A DNA stretch of 64,000 bases from Halorarius litoreus. Lineage in GTDB: Archaea; Halobacteriota; Halobacteria; Halobacteriales; Haloarculaceae. How positions within the stretch are numbered: the first letter of the stretch is position 1; each line of letters opens with the position of its first letter. The notes beneath the pieces were generated by a model, which was not told the DNA's origin, did no database searches, and was given only the letters and a program-made list of their open reading frames with translations. Made by a program: the position numbers and the translations under genes. Location of the stretch: positions 1,488,001 to 1,552,000 of the forward strand of contig NZ_CP101454.1 in the NCBI RefSeq assembly GCF_024362405.1, written 5' to 3'. This document shows positions 9,761-18,268 of this stretch, one piece after another.

Positions 9761-9766
9761 TTTATC
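9761..9766 (+). promoter_or_regulatory. TATA box for flavin-binding protein gene
   Basis: TTTATC 25 nt upstream of the ATG at 9792. It supports the shorter start over the open frame that begins at 9756. Confidence 0.6.
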
Positions 9767-9791
9767 CTCTCAGCCCGTCTACACGCTCGGT

Positions 9792-10241
9792 ATGTTCGAC
9801 GTAGTGGGAGCCTCGATGGTCGAGGAGGAGACGGAGGCAGTGCTCGCCGCACACGGTCACGGCGTGCTCGCGCTCGCGCGGGACGACGAGGCGTACGGGG
9901 TGCCGGTTTCCTACGGGTACGACGAGGCCGAGAACCGAGTCGTCTTCCAGTTCTTTTACGACCGCGAGAGCAAGAAGCGCGAGTTCGTCGAGCACGGCGG
10001 CACCGTCACGCTAACCGTCACCGACTGGGCGAGCGCCGACGACTGGCGGAGCGCCATCGTCACCGGCGAACTCCAGCGCGTGCCCGACAGCGAGGTGTCA
10101 GACCGGCTCGCCGCGGTGTTCTTCGAGCAGGCCGAACACGCCGCCCCTGCGGCCCGACGAAGCACCCGCACGTCGCTCACGCGCGAGTGGTATCAGCTCC
10201 CGACCGACGACCTCACCGGGCGGACATCGACGGCCGAGTGA
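9792..10241 (+). CDS. Pyridoxamine 5'-phosphate oxidase-like FMN-binding protein
   Basis: 149 residues with the split-barrel flavin-binding fold: GHGVLALARDDEAYGVPVSYGYDE, then FQFFYDRESKKREFVEHGGTVTLTV, then SAIVTGELQRVP. This is the small haloarchaeal branch of the PNPOx-like superfamily, which includes FMN, F420 and heme binders, so the natural cofactor and substrate are open. Cytosolic, no signal sequence. The C-terminal REWYQLPTDDLTGR segment is typical of the group. It stands alone between a terminator and the convergent signal peptidase gene. Confidence 0.75.
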   Translation: MFDVVGASMVEEETEAVLAAHGHGVLALARDDEAYGVPVSYGYDEAENRVVFQFFYDRESKKREFVEHGGTVTLTVTDWASADDWRSAIVTGELQRVPDSEVSDRLAAVFFEQAEHAAPAARRSTRTSLTREWYQLPTDDLTGRTSTAE

Positions 10242-10253
10242 GACGCGAGCGCG

Positions 10254-11018
10254 TCACGCCGGCACGGCCGTCCGGTTCCCCGTGTCCGAAGCCGACTCGA
10301 GCCATCGGGGCGCCGGGTCGACCGCTAACTGGCCGCCGTCGGTCGGTGGGCCAATCGAGAGCGGGCAGGGACCCGCCGAGGCACAGAGCTTCACGAACCC
10401 GAGAACCGGCACCCTGACCTCGGCGGTGCCGACGATCCAGCCCGGCTTGACCGGCGAGGAGAGCCCGTTCACTTGGTCGTACCGCTGGTTCGTCAGCTCG
10501 TTGTCGCCCTTCGTGATGAAACCGCCGTGGGGCGCCGGACAGTTCGGAAGCTCACGACAGTTGTCGGCGCTCCCGACGTGGTCGGGGTCCGCGCGGTCGT
10601 ACCAGTTCTCGCCCTCGTCGACCCAGAACCGCGCACGGTGGATGATGGGTGTCCCGGTGCGGTTGTCCGCCCGGTAGATGATGACGTCACCGGGCTCTGC
10701 GAACTTCGTGTACCCCTCCTGCTGGCCGGTCTCGTAGGTGACGACGCCCGTCTCCATGGTGGCGAACTCCGGGGAGAGGCGGTGCTCCTCCATCACGAAC
10801 ACGAGGTCGCCCGTCTTCATGTGGGGATGCATGCTGGAGGACTCGACGGCGACCATCGGCGGCCAGACGCCGCTGATGGCGAACAGCAGCAGGCCGACGG
10901 CGAGCACCGCCCCGACGCTCGTCAGGACCTCTCGAACCCAGACGACGGCCCCCTCCTCCGTCGTCCAGGCCCACTCGGCCCACTCGCGGAGGCCTCGCGG
11001 GCCCGAATCGTCGCTCAT
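10254..11018 (-). CDS. Signal peptidase I (archaeal, Sec11 type)
   Basis: 254 residues. Membrane-bound serine protease that removes Sec and Tat signal peptides on the outer face. One N-terminal membrane helix (VGAVLAVGLLLFAISGVW), then the nucleophile motif VESSSMHPHMKTGDLVF with Ser62 before Met. IIHRARFW supplies the catalytic His that replaces the bacterial Lys, and ITKGDNELTNQRYD holds the catalytic Asp region. An additional segment with two Cys pairs (SADNCRELPNC and LCASAGPC) may form disulfides outside the cell. The ATG at 11018 is chosen because the longer open frame overlaps the divergent DP1 promoter. Confidence 0.9.
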   Translation of the reverse strand: MSDDSGPRGLREWAEWAWTTEEGAVVWVREVLTSVGAVLAVGLLLFAISGVWPPMVAVESSSMHPHMKTGDLVFVMEEHRLSPEFATMETGVVTYETGQQEGYTKFAEPGDVIIYRADNRTGTPIIHRARFWVDEGENWYDRADPDHVGSADNCRELPNCPAPHGGFITKGDNELTNQRYDQVNGLSSPVKPGWIVGTAEVRVPVLGFVKLCASAGPCPLSIGPPTDGGQLAVDPAPRWLESASDTGNRTAVPA

Positions 11019-11104
11019 TATCCACCCATTCGGTGCGAGTCGTTTCAACTTTCGCTTCCACCCCGGTCCGCTACGCTTTTCTCGCGGCGTCGCCACCTCC
11101 CGCT

Positions 11105-12718
11105 GTGCCTCTCGAGACGCCGGCACGCATCGCGCAGGAACTCGCCAGCCACGGCTACAACGCCGAACGCGAGGCAGTCACCCTGCTCGCCGGTGCCTCG
11201 AACCCCGACGCGGCGCTCGTCGCCGCCGTCGACGCTGCCGAGCCCGACACGCTCGTCATCACCGCCGACCACGTCCGGGCCGCGCTCGACCGCAACGCGA
11301 CAGCGCGAACGGGCGACACGCCCGCCGACGCCACGGCGGGCTCGGTCCCCGCGACCCCCGGGGACCCCCCTGTTTCGACTGGAACCACGACGGAGAAACA
11401 GGAAGCGGCAAGCCGGGACGCTCCAGTCGAAACGGAGGGGTCTGGGTCGGCCGGGACCGGGACGGAACCGCCGGCGCCGACAGGGTCGTTCACCCGTGAC
11501 CCGGACCGCGCGAAGCGGTCGCTGTCTGTCCAGGGCGACGTCACCGGCCAGTCGACCGGGACCGGCGAGTACGACGAGTTCGTCACGGTGTTCCGCGACC
11601 GCTACGAGAAGCTCTCGAAACAGCTCCGCGGGCGGGTGAACCACCGGCCGACCGACTCGCTGCAGGCGATGCCCGGCGGCGGGGACGCCGGGCTCGTCGG
11701 CATGGTCAACGACGTGCGCTCGACCGCGAACGGGCACTGGCTCATCGAACTGGAGGACACGAAGGGCGTGTTCCCCTGTCTCGTCATGAAAGACCGGCCC
11801 ATCGCGGACCTCGTCGACCAGCTCCTCCTGGACGAGGTCATCGCCGTCGACGGGACCCTCTCGGACGACGGCGGCATCATCTTCGTCGATTCGCTGCACT
11901 TCCCCGACATCCCGCGGACGTACTCGCCGAACACCGCCGACCGGCACGTGCAGGCCGCGCTCATCTCCGACGTCCACGTCGGCTCCCAGGAGTTCATGGC
12001 CGACGCGTGGCACCGCTTCACCGACTGGCTCCACACCGAGGAAGCCGAACACGTCGAGTATCTGCTCATCGCCGGCGACATGGTCGAAGGCGTCGGCATC
12101 TACCCGAACCAGGACGAGGAGCTCGACATCATCGACATCTACGACCAGTACGAGGCGTTCTCGGAGTACCTGAAGGAGGTGCCCGGCGACATGGAGATAC
12201 AGATGATTCCGGGCAACCACGACGCCGTCCGGCTCGCCGAACCCCAGCCGGGGTTCGACGAGGAGCTCCGCGACATCATGAGCGCCCACGACGCCAACAT
12301 CACGGGCAATCCGTCGCTGGTGACCGTCGAGGGCGTGAAGATACTCATGTACCACGGCGTCTCGCTCGACGAGGTCATCGCCGAGCTCCCCGAAGACCAG
12401 GCGAGCTACGACGAGCCGCACAAGGCGATGTTCCAGCTGCTGAAGAAGCGGCACGTCGCCCCGCAGTACGGCGGCAAGACCCGCCTCGCTCCCGAAGAGA
12501 AGGACTATCTCGTCATGGAGGAGGTGCCCGACGTGTTCCACACGGGCCACGTCCACAAGCTCGGGTGGGGCCAGTATCGGAAGGTCATCGCGGTCAACTC
12601 CGGCTGCTGGCAGGCGCAGACCGACTTCCAGAAGTCCGTCAACATCGACCCCGACGCCGGGTACGCCCCCATCCTCGACCTCGACACGCTCCAGATGACC
12701 GTCCGGAAGTTCAGCTGA
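11105..12718 (+). CDS. polB: DNA polymerase D (Pol II) small subunit DP1, 3'-5' proofreading exonuclease
   Basis: 537 residues from GTG at 11105 (VPLETPARIAQELASHGYN). DP1 is the proofreading subunit of the replicative archaeal PolD and partners with DP2, which is not in this window. After an N-terminal helical domain and a disordered linker (about residues 75-140), an OB fold is followed by the calcineurin-type phosphoesterase domain with complete metal motifs: LISDVHVGS, IAGDMVEG, IPGNHDAV, YHGVS, HTGHVHKLG. An ATG at 11033 is also in frame but would overlap the signal peptidase promoter. The linker DNA carries an inverted pair of ORB-like sequences (see separate entry). Confidence 0.93.
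   Translation: MPLETPARIAQELASHGYNAEREAVTLLAGASNPDAALVAAVDAAEPDTLVITADHVRAALDRNATARTGDTPADATAGSVPATPGDPPVSTGTTTEKQEAASRDAPVETEGSGSAGTGTEPPAPTGSFTRDPDRAKRSLSVQGDVTGQSTGTGEYDEFVTVFRDRYEKLSKQLRGRVNHRPTDSLQAMPGGGDAGLVGMVNDVRSTANGHWLIELEDTKGVFPCLVMKDRPIADLVDQLLLDEVIAVDGTLSDDGGIIFVDSLHFPDIPRTYSPNTADRHVQAALISDVHVGSQEFMADAWHRFTDWLHTEEAEHVEYLLIAGDMVEGVGIYPNQDEELDIIDIYDQYEAFSEYLKEVPGDMEIQMIPGNHDAVRLAEPQPGFDEELRDIMSAHDANITGNPSLVTVEGVKILMYHGVSLDEVIAELPEDQASYDEPHKAMFQLLKKRHVAPQYGGKTRLAPEEKDYLVMEEVPDVFHTGHVHKLGWGQYRKVIAVNSGCWQAQTDFQKSVNIDPDAGYAPILDLDTLQMTVRKFS
11365..11440. repeat. Inverted pair of ORB-like elements inside the DP1 linker
   Basis: Two arms, 11365-11386 (minus sense) and 11421-11440 (plus sense), share the identical 12-mer TCCAGTCGAAAC followed on the outer side by a G-run (AGGGGGG and GGAGGGG). 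This matches the general design of archaeal origin recognition boxes: a TTCCA-type dyad half, GAAAC, then a G-string. The arms face each other across 34 bp. In Orc1/Cdc6-bound origins such inverted ORBs flank the unwinding element. Here the spacer is not AT-rich. Confidence 0.5.
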
Positions 12719-12763
12719 TCCGAGCCCCCGGTAGGAGCTCCCTATTGGTCTGCAATCTGTTAG

Positions 12764-12777
12764 TAATGTGAACATTA
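12764..12777. promoter_or_regulatory. Inverted repeat TAATGT-GA-ACATTA upstream of acetyltransferase
   Basis: A perfect 6-bp inverted repeat with a 2-nt spacer, with a third TAATGT copy at 12780-12785, just before the start at 12793. Its position over the expected TATA region suggests a promoter with an overlapping operator. Confidence 0.4.
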
Positions 12778-12792
12778 TCTAATGTCTGACCG

Positions 12793-13959
12793 GTGAGCTA
12801 CTGGGCAATGATGGGCCATGTAACTGGGTCCCATCGGACGAGTACGCATCGTCCGACGTACACCTTCCGTCGTTTCACGCCCGAAGACACGCCCGGGTTC
12901 CTCGACCTCTACGAGACCGTCTGGGGCCGCACGCGAGACCGCGACTGGTTCAGGTGGCGGTTCGAGGCGAACCCGTATCTCGACGAGGTGCCGATGGTCG
13001 TCGCCGAATCCGACGGCGAACTCGTCGGCGCGGAGCCGTGTCTCGCTTTCCGACTGCAGGTGGGCTCGGAGCGGGTACTCGCCTTCCAGCCGGCCGACTG
13101 GATCGTCCACCCTGACCACCGTCGGCGGGGGCTGATGGGGTCGATGGCGGACGTGCTCCTCGAGCAGTATGCGACCGATGGCCCCGCGCTCTACTTCAAT
13201 TTCCCCTCCCCCGCGCTCGTTCCGGGGCTCCAGCAGCTCGGCTGGCGGATGGCCTCGCGACCGTCGACCTACTACCGCGTCCAGAACCCCAGCGCGTTCG
13301 TCGAGTACAGCCGGCGGAAGTCGGGGCTGCAGTCGACCGCGACCGCGGGGCTCGCCCGGCTCTCGACGCCGCTGGCCCACGGCTACGTCGACGTGCTGGA
13401 CCGCCTGTGTCACCCCGCCCCCGAGGTGACGGTCGACCGGTACGATTCGGTGCCCGTCGACCTGCTGACGGCGCTCTACGAGCGGGCCGTCCCCGACCGG
13501 ATACATGTGGTCCGGGACGCTGCGTTCTACCGCTGGCGGTTCGAGAACCCCCGCTGGGAGACGACGACGTACGTGGCACGGCGCGACGGCGAGGTCGCCG
13601 CCGCCTGCGTGACCTGCGTCGAGAGCGACGGTCGCGTCCGGAAGACCACACTCCTCGACGTGTTGCCCGGTGACGGGTCTGCGGACGCTGACACGTTCAC
13701 GTCCCTGCTCTGTGCCGTCGTCACCGACGCGGCGGACGTCGACCTCCTGCGGGTCGCCGCCGGCCCGATTCCGTCGTCGACGCTCCGGGCGTGCGGCTTC
13801 CTGTCGAACGAGCGGTTCCCGCTGTCTCGACTCTCGCACACGCCGCCACTGGCAGTGCGCCCGGCATCGAACTCGCCGACCGCGTGGACCTGGGGTGCCC
13901 GCGACCTCGCGGACGGGACCGAGTGGACACTCACGCTCGCTGACCTGGATATCGCGTGA
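12793..13959 (+). CDS. GNAT-family acetyltransferase, two-domain
   Basis: 388 residues from GTG at 12793; ATGs at 12808 and 12811 are alternatives. The first half has a GNAT core: FRRFTPEDTPGFLDLYETVWG, RWRFEANPYLDEVPMVVAESDGELVGAEPC, then the CoA-binding stretch DWIVHPDHRRRGLMGSMAD. A second related half contains FYRWRFENPRWETTTYVARRDG, repeating the RWRFE(A/E)NP pattern. So the protein looks like an internally duplicated GNAT of the kind often annotated near polysaccharide genes in haloarchaea. The substrate is unknown, and there are no glycosyltransferases nearby. Confidence 0.8.
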   Translation: MSYWAMMGHVTGSHRTSTHRPTYTFRRFTPEDTPGFLDLYETVWGRTRDRDWFRWRFEANPYLDEVPMVVAESDGELVGAEPCLAFRLQVGSERVLAFQPADWIVHPDHRRRGLMGSMADVLLEQYATDGPALYFNFPSPALVPGLQQLGWRMASRPSTYYRVQNPSAFVEYSRRKSGLQSTATAGLARLSTPLAHGYVDVLDRLCHPAPEVTVDRYDSVPVDLLTALYERAVPDRIHVVRDAAFYRWRFENPRWETTTYVARRDGEVAAACVTCVESDGRVRKTTLLDVLPGDGSADADTFTSLLCAVVTDAADVDLLRVAAGPIPSSTLRACGFLSNERFPLSRLSHTPPLAVRPASNSPTAWTWGARDLADGTEWTLTLADLDIA

Positions 13960-13987
13960 GGGGTGCTCCCCTACCCCCACTAGCTGT

Positions 13988-14404
13988 TCAGTCTCCTCGC
14001 GACCGTTCGCGCTGTGCCGGGACGTCGATCGGTATCGGGGCCGGACTCGGATACCGACTCCAGCGTGCCAGCGGCAGCAACACCGGGTTGGACAGCGCCG
14101 TCGATGTCAGCCGGAGCTGCTCGCGGCCGTCGGTCCACTCGACGAGTCCCTTCCCGAGAAGGTTCGGCACGTGGCTGTGGCGCAACGCCGTCACGGTCTC
14201 GTCGACCCGGTCGTCGGGGACGGTCTCGGACAGTCCCCCCTCTTCGGCCGCGATGACTCGCCGGCTCAGCTCGGTCAGGGTCGCGGTCCCTCCCGAATCC
14301 GCGAGCGCGGCGAGCAGGTACCGACGACGGGTGGCCGCGAGTGTCGACATCGTCGTGTCCCAGTCGATGGTGGCCCTTCGGCTGGGTTGGGTCTCTCCCT
14401 CCAT
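13988..14404 (-). CDS. DUF7344-like winged-helix protein
   Basis: 138 residues from ATG at 14404 (MEGETQPSRR); an ATG at 14350 would drop 18 residues. Core: LAATRRRYLLAALADSGGTATLTELSRRVI, then DDRVDETVTALRHSHVPNLLGKGLVEWTD. The ARHxHVPxLxxxGLV signature is typical of the small haloarchaeal winged-helix proteins grouped as DUF7344, presumed DNA-binding regulators. A tandem relative is encoded at 21107-21790. It is divergent from the HTH_10 regulator at 14595, so it may share a control region. Confidence 0.7.
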   Translation of the reverse strand: MEGETQPSRRATIDWDTTMSTLAATRRRYLLAALADSGGTATLTELSRRVIAAEEGGLSETVPDDRVDETVTALRHSHVPNLLGKGLVEWTDGREQLRLTSTALSNPVLLPLARWSRYPSPAPIPIDVPAQRERSRGD

Positions 14405-14561
14405 TAGACACGTGCTACTCGTTCCCACACGCAATTGAGTCTCGTGTCTGACTGCTCAGGCCATTTATCCGTTGGTCACCGATTCCTGCTCGTCGCGCCG
14501 TCTCGGTTGGCTCCGACCACTCCCCGCTGCTCCCTTCCCCACCTGCTCCATTGTTGTCAAA

Positions 14562-14570
14562 AATATTATT
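14562..14570 (+). promoter_or_regulatory. TATA-like element of HTH_10 regulator gene
   Basis: AATATTATT, 24 nt upstream of the ATG at 14595, in an otherwise GC-rich region; expected spacing for a leaderless message. Confidence 0.55.
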
Positions 14571-14594
14571 AGTCTGTCCCCACTCGAATAGGTG

Positions 14595-15254
14595 ATGACT
14601 GTCATCGCAGAGCTGACCCTGGAGCCGGGGGATTTCCCCTTGGGCCGCCTCTCGGTGCAGGACCCACAGATGCGCATCGAGCTCGAGCGCCTCGTTCCAG
14701 CGAACTCCGAGCTGTTTCCCTTCTTCTGGGCGCACGGCGGCGACTTCGAGCGGTTCGAACAGCGGGTTCGCGCCCTCGATATCGTGACGGAACTCGTCGC
14801 CCTCGACCGCGTCGAAGACACCGTCCTCTATCGCATCCAGTGGGGGCCAGAGGTCGAGAACTTCGTCGGCGCGATCGCCGAGACCGGCGCGGTCATCCTC
14901 GAGGCCCACGGCAACGACCGATGGCAGTTCCGGCTCCGCTACCCCGACCACCGGGGGCTCACGGCGTTCCACAACTACTGTCAGGAGCACGACGTGCCGT
15001 TCCACCTCGAACGGGTGTACACGCTCGCGGAGGACCAGCAGGCCACCTACAACTTCGGGCTGACGAACGAGCAGCGCGCGGCGCTCCTCATCGCCGTCGA
15101 GGACGGCTACTTCCGCATCCCCCGGGAGACGACGATGGCCGAGATTGCCGCCGAACTCGACATCTCCGAGCAGTCGGCGTCCGAGCGTATCCGCCGGGGC
15201 ATCGACACGCTCGCTCGCAAGATACTGCTCACCCGGTCCGCCGACGACCTGTGA
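14595..15254 (+). CDS. Bacterio-opsin-activator-type HTH_10 regulator
   Basis: 219 residues. The N-terminal ligand-like domain (VIAELTLEPGDFPLGRL, QFRLRYPDHRGLTAFHNYCQEHDV) is followed by the C-terminal HTH_10 domain: LTNEQRAALLIAVEDGYFRIPRETT, then MAEIAAELDISEQSASERIRRGIDTLARKIL. The group is named after Bat, the activator of bacterio-opsin in Halobacterium; haloarchaea carry dozens and targets are mostly unknown. No PAS or GAF domain is present here, unlike the larger relative at 19262. The ATG at 14595 is preferred over the overlapping GTG at 14592. Confidence 0.85.
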   Translation: MTVIAELTLEPGDFPLGRLSVQDPQMRIELERLVPANSELFPFFWAHGGDFERFEQRVRALDIVTELVALDRVEDTVLYRIQWGPEVENFVGAIAETGAVILEAHGNDRWQFRLRYPDHRGLTAFHNYCQEHDVPFHLERVYTLAEDQQATYNFGLTNEQRAALLIAVEDGYFRIPRETTMAEIAAELDISEQSASERIRRGIDTLARKILLTRSADDL

Positions 15255-15264
15255 CGAGGGCGGG

Positions 15265-15651
15265 TCAGGGGTCGAGCCGGTAGCGTATCGTCGGTGTCCC
15301 ACCGAATCGCGGGCCGGCTCCGTGTTCGGTGAACCCCGCGTCGGTCGCAACCGTCCGGAGGTCGTCGTCGTCTTCGGCCACGAGCAGTTCGACGGACATC
15401 CCCTCACCGGTGGCGAACCGGAGCGGCTCTTCGAGCAGCCGCTCACAGGCGTCCTGCGTTCCCTCCATCTGCGTGATGTAGACCGTCTGCCGCTGCGCGT
15501 CGAAGGAGACGAAGCCGACCGGCTCCTCGTCGTCGACCTGTGCGACCCGCACGGTCCGGTCGTGGACCAGATTGCGCATCACGTCGGTCGGTGAGCCTGT
15601 CAGCTCGGCCATCCGTTCGGCGTCGGCCTCCACTGCGTCCCGAACGTCCAT
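15265..15651 (-). CDS. Small GNAT acetyltransferase
   Basis: 128 residues. The N-terminal MDVRDAVEADAERMAELTG is the usual first strand-helix of GNAT proteins, and VRVAQVDDEEPVGFVSFDA gives the central strands. The CoA-binding loop is degenerate compared with Q/R-x-x-G-x-G/A, and the C-terminal DAGFTEHGAGPRFGGTPTIRY is GNAT-like. Substrate unknown; it could be a structurally related non-catalytic member. Convergent with the upstream HTH_10 gene (10-bp gap) and divergent from the KaiC-like gene. Confidence 0.65.
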   Translation of the reverse strand: MDVRDAVEADAERMAELTGSPTDVMRNLVHDRTVRVAQVDDEEPVGFVSFDAQRQTVYITQMEGTQDACERLLEEPLRFATGEGMSVELLVAEDDDDLRTVATDAGFTEHGAGPRFGGTPTIRYRLDP

Positions 15652-15737
15652 GTGTCGTGGTAACGGGGTGCGGTCACTTCAACCTCTCCACGCACGACAC
15701 CGAAAACCGTTCGTGGCTGGCGTACGAGGGTGTGTGT

Positions 15738-16946
15738 ATGAGTGACGAGGGTGACGGCGACAGCGACGAGGAACCCACCGACGGGGGAGGTGTACCGCCC
15801 GGACAGGCCGTGGCGTCGGACGAGGAGACGTGTGCGTTCTGCCGGCTCCCCATCCCGGAGACGCCCGTCGAGCGAACGGTCGACGGGGCCGCTCGTCAGT
15901 TCTGCTCGAACGCCTGCGGCGACGCCTACGTGCGAACCGACGCGGCGTTCGAGGAGGACCACGGCCACCGGCGGGCCGTCACGGGCGTCTCGGCGCTCGA
16001 CGCCTCGCTCCCCGAAGGCTATCCGCGAAACGCCTTCGTTCTCGTCCCCGGTGAGGCCGGCACCCGCGACCGCGCGCTCGGCGCGGAACTCGTCTGGCGC
16101 ACGCTTCAGCGGGGCGAACCGGTCGTCTTCGTCTCGTTCCAGGAGCCGCCGGGCGCGGTCGTCCAACAGTTCCTCACGCTGGAATGGAACGTCCTCCCCT
16201 ATCTCGAATCCGGCCTGCTCCACATCATCGACTGTTTCACCTACCGGCTCGACGACCGCGACCGGATGTTCGACCGGATGGACGACTGGAACGCGCACCT
16301 CTACGACGTCGCGGAGGACGCCACCACCACCGTCCGTGACCCCACCGACACCGGCGAGGTCCACAACAAGCTCGACAACGCGCTCGAGGCTCGCGACATG
16401 GTCGACCGCGGGATGGTCATCATCGACTCGCTGACCGAGTTAGGAACGCTCGTCCAGCCGGTGCAGGCGTACAACTTCGTGAAGGACGTCCGCGCGGACA
16501 TCTGCAAGGGGCGGTTCGTCCCCATCTTCGCGGGCGCGACCATCTCGGCGGGCAGCGCCGACCAGTTCCCCCACGACCTCCAGTACACCATCGACGGGCT
16601 CATCGAACTCCGACTCAACGACGACCTCGTCCCGAACACGCTCGTCAAGCAGGTCCGCATCCGCAAGCTCAACGGCGTCCTCGTCGTCCCCGAGTGGCAC
16701 ACCTACGAGTACACCGCCGGCGTCGGGATGGTGACGTTCGACCCCGAGGAGGAGCTGGTCGACGACGACGCAGCCGACGAGGGAGCCGCGGCCGCCGAGT
16801 CGGACGACGAGCCCGGAGCGGACGCCCCCGAGGAACCGGCCGACGACGCGGCGACCCCCGCCGACGAGGACGGGCCGGACGCCAGCGACACCGGGGAGGC
16901 GCCGGCGGGTGAAACCACCGCGACGACGGAGCCCTCCGACGGTTAG
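15738..16946 (+). CDS. KaiC/RadA-like (HTR-like) protein with N-terminal zinc-finger and degenerate P-loop
   Basis: 402 residues. Residues 32-60 hold CAFC...CSNAC, a TRASH/MYM-like treble-clef zinc site (Cys32, 35, 56, 60). Residues about 80-340 have the RecA-superfamily KaiC/GvpD-like fold: a Walker B stretch MVIIDSLTELG and a KaiC-type C-terminal strand set (IRKLNGVLVVPEWHTYEYTAGVGM). The Walker A position reads PGEAGTRDRA and lacks the GK(S/T) of an active P-loop. The last 65 residues are Asp/Glu/Ala-rich and probably disordered. In haloarchaea such proteins are annotated HTR-like; the role is likely regulatory protein binding, not ATP hydrolysis. The start at 15738 is the first ATG giving a sensible N-terminus. 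Confidence 0.75.
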   Translation: MSDEGDGDSDEEPTDGGGVPPGQAVASDEETCAFCRLPIPETPVERTVDGAARQFCSNACGDAYVRTDAAFEEDHGHRRAVTGVSALDASLPEGYPRNAFVLVPGEAGTRDRALGAELVWRTLQRGEPVVFVSFQEPPGAVVQQFLTLEWNVLPYLESGLLHIIDCFTYRLDDRDRMFDRMDDWNAHLYDVAEDATTTVRDPTDTGEVHNKLDNALEARDMVDRGMVIIDSLTELGTLVQPVQAYNFVKDVRADICKGRFVPIFAGATISAGSADQFPHDLQYTIDGLIELRLNDDLVPNTLVKQVRIRKLNGVLVVPEWHTYEYTAGVGMVTFDPEEELVDDDAADEGAAAAESDDEPGADAPEEPADDAATPADEDGPDASDTGEAPAGETTATTEPSDG

Positions 16947-17036
16947 GGTCGGCAAGCCTTCGGGTGATGCAAGGGATTATCCCCGCCGGTTGGTTACGGG
17001 GGGTATGAGCCACCGCCACACGAATCGGGTGATAGT

Positions 17037-18224
17037 ATGCGCGTCGTAGCCAAGTTCGGCGGCACCTCGCTGGGCAACGGCGACCGCGTGAACCGAGCCG
17101 CGGACTCCGTCGCCGCCGCCGTCGCCGCCGGCCACGAGGTCTGTGTCGTCGCCAGCGCGATGGGGTCGACCACCGACTTCCTCCTCGACGCCATCACGTT
17201 CGAAGCTGACGAGGCCGACGAGGCCGAGATCGTCTCGATGGGTGAACGGACCTCCGTCCGGATGCTGAAGGCCGCCCTCTCCGCACGCGGCGTCGCCGCG
17301 AAGTTCCTCGAACCCGGCACCGAGGAGTGGCCCGTCATCACCGACGAGCACGGCGAGGTCGACATCGAGGAGACGACTCGACGGGGGAAGGCGCTCGCGG
17401 AGTCGATGTCGAAGGAGGGGTTCGTCCCCGTCGTCACGGGCTTCCTCGCACAGGACCACGCCGGCAACGTCACTACCCTGGGTCGGGGCGGCTCCGACAC
17501 CACCGCCGTCATGCTCGGCAAGGTGATGGGTGCCGACGAGGTCGTCATCGTCACCGACGTCGAGGGCGTGATGACCGGCGACCCCCGCGTCGTCGAGGGT
17601 GCGCGCAACGTCGCCGAGATCACGGTCGACGAGCTCCGAAACCTCTCGTTCCGCGGGGCGGAGGTCGTCGCGCCGTCGGCGCTCGCGTACAAGACCGACG
17701 ACATGGACGTCCGGGTCGTCCACTACCAGCACGGCGACCTCCTCACGGGCGGCACGAACATCGAGGGGCAGTTCCAGAACCTCATCGACCTCCGCGAGGG
17801 GAAGCTCGCCTGCCTCACCGTCGCGGGCCGCGCCATCCGCAACCGCCCGGGCATCCTCTCGGAGCTGACGAACCCGCTGCGTGACGCCGAAATCAACATC
17901 GACGCCGTCGCCAGCGGGATGGACTCGGTCACCTTCTACATCGACCAGGAGGAGGCGACCCGCGCGGAGACCATCCTCCACGACGCCGTCGTCGCCGAGG
18001 AGGCGCTGTCGTCCATCACGGTCGACGACGACGTCGCCGTCATCCGCGTCACGGGTGGCGAACTCCCGAACCAGCCCGGCGTCATCAACCGCATCCTCAC
18101 GCCGCTCGCGGAGTCCCACATCAACATCCACGACGTCATCACCTCCGCGACCTCCGTGGCGGTGTTCGTCGACTGGGACGACCGCGAGGACGCGCTCGGC
18201 ATCATCCAGGAACTCGACCTGTAG
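17037..18224 (+). CDS. lysC: Aspartate kinase
   Basis: 395 residues. Catalyses ATP-dependent phosphorylation of aspartate, the first committed step to threonine, methionine and lysine. The amino-acid kinase domain begins VVAKFGGTSLGNGDRV, with the conserved FLAQDHAGNVTTLGRGGSDTTA and EGVMTGDPRVV. Two C-terminal ACT domains (AIRNRPGILSELTNPLRDAEINID and ELPNQPGVINRILTPLAESHINIH) are the usual sites of feedback control by end products. Full length for a monofunctional enzyme. Threonine synthase lies far downstream at 45931; homoserine dehydrogenase is not in the window. Confidence 0.95.
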   Translation: MRVVAKFGGTSLGNGDRVNRAADSVAAAVAAGHEVCVVASAMGSTTDFLLDAITFEADEADEAEIVSMGERTSVRMLKAALSARGVAAKFLEPGTEEWPVITDEHGEVDIEETTRRGKALAESMSKEGFVPVVTGFLAQDHAGNVTTLGRGGSDTTAVMLGKVMGADEVVIVTDVEGVMTGDPRVVEGARNVAEITVDELRNLSFRGAEVVAPSALAYKTDDMDVRVVHYQHGDLLTGGTNIEGQFQNLIDLREGKLACLTVAGRAIRNRPGILSELTNPLRDAEINIDAVASGMDSVTFYIDQEEATRAETILHDAVVAEEALSSITVDDDVAVIRVTGGELPNQPGVINRILTPLAESHINIHDVITSATSVAVFVDWDDREDALGIIQELDL

Positions 18225-18268
18225 CGCCGCGTACTGCTTTATCGTCTCGCACGACGTCCTGAGAGCGC

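Noticed and set aside
11045-12775. 576-codon minus-strand open frame opposite DP1
   Set aside because: Shadow frame: Asp/Val/Arg mixture without motifs, while the plus strand carries all PolD small-subunit signatures.
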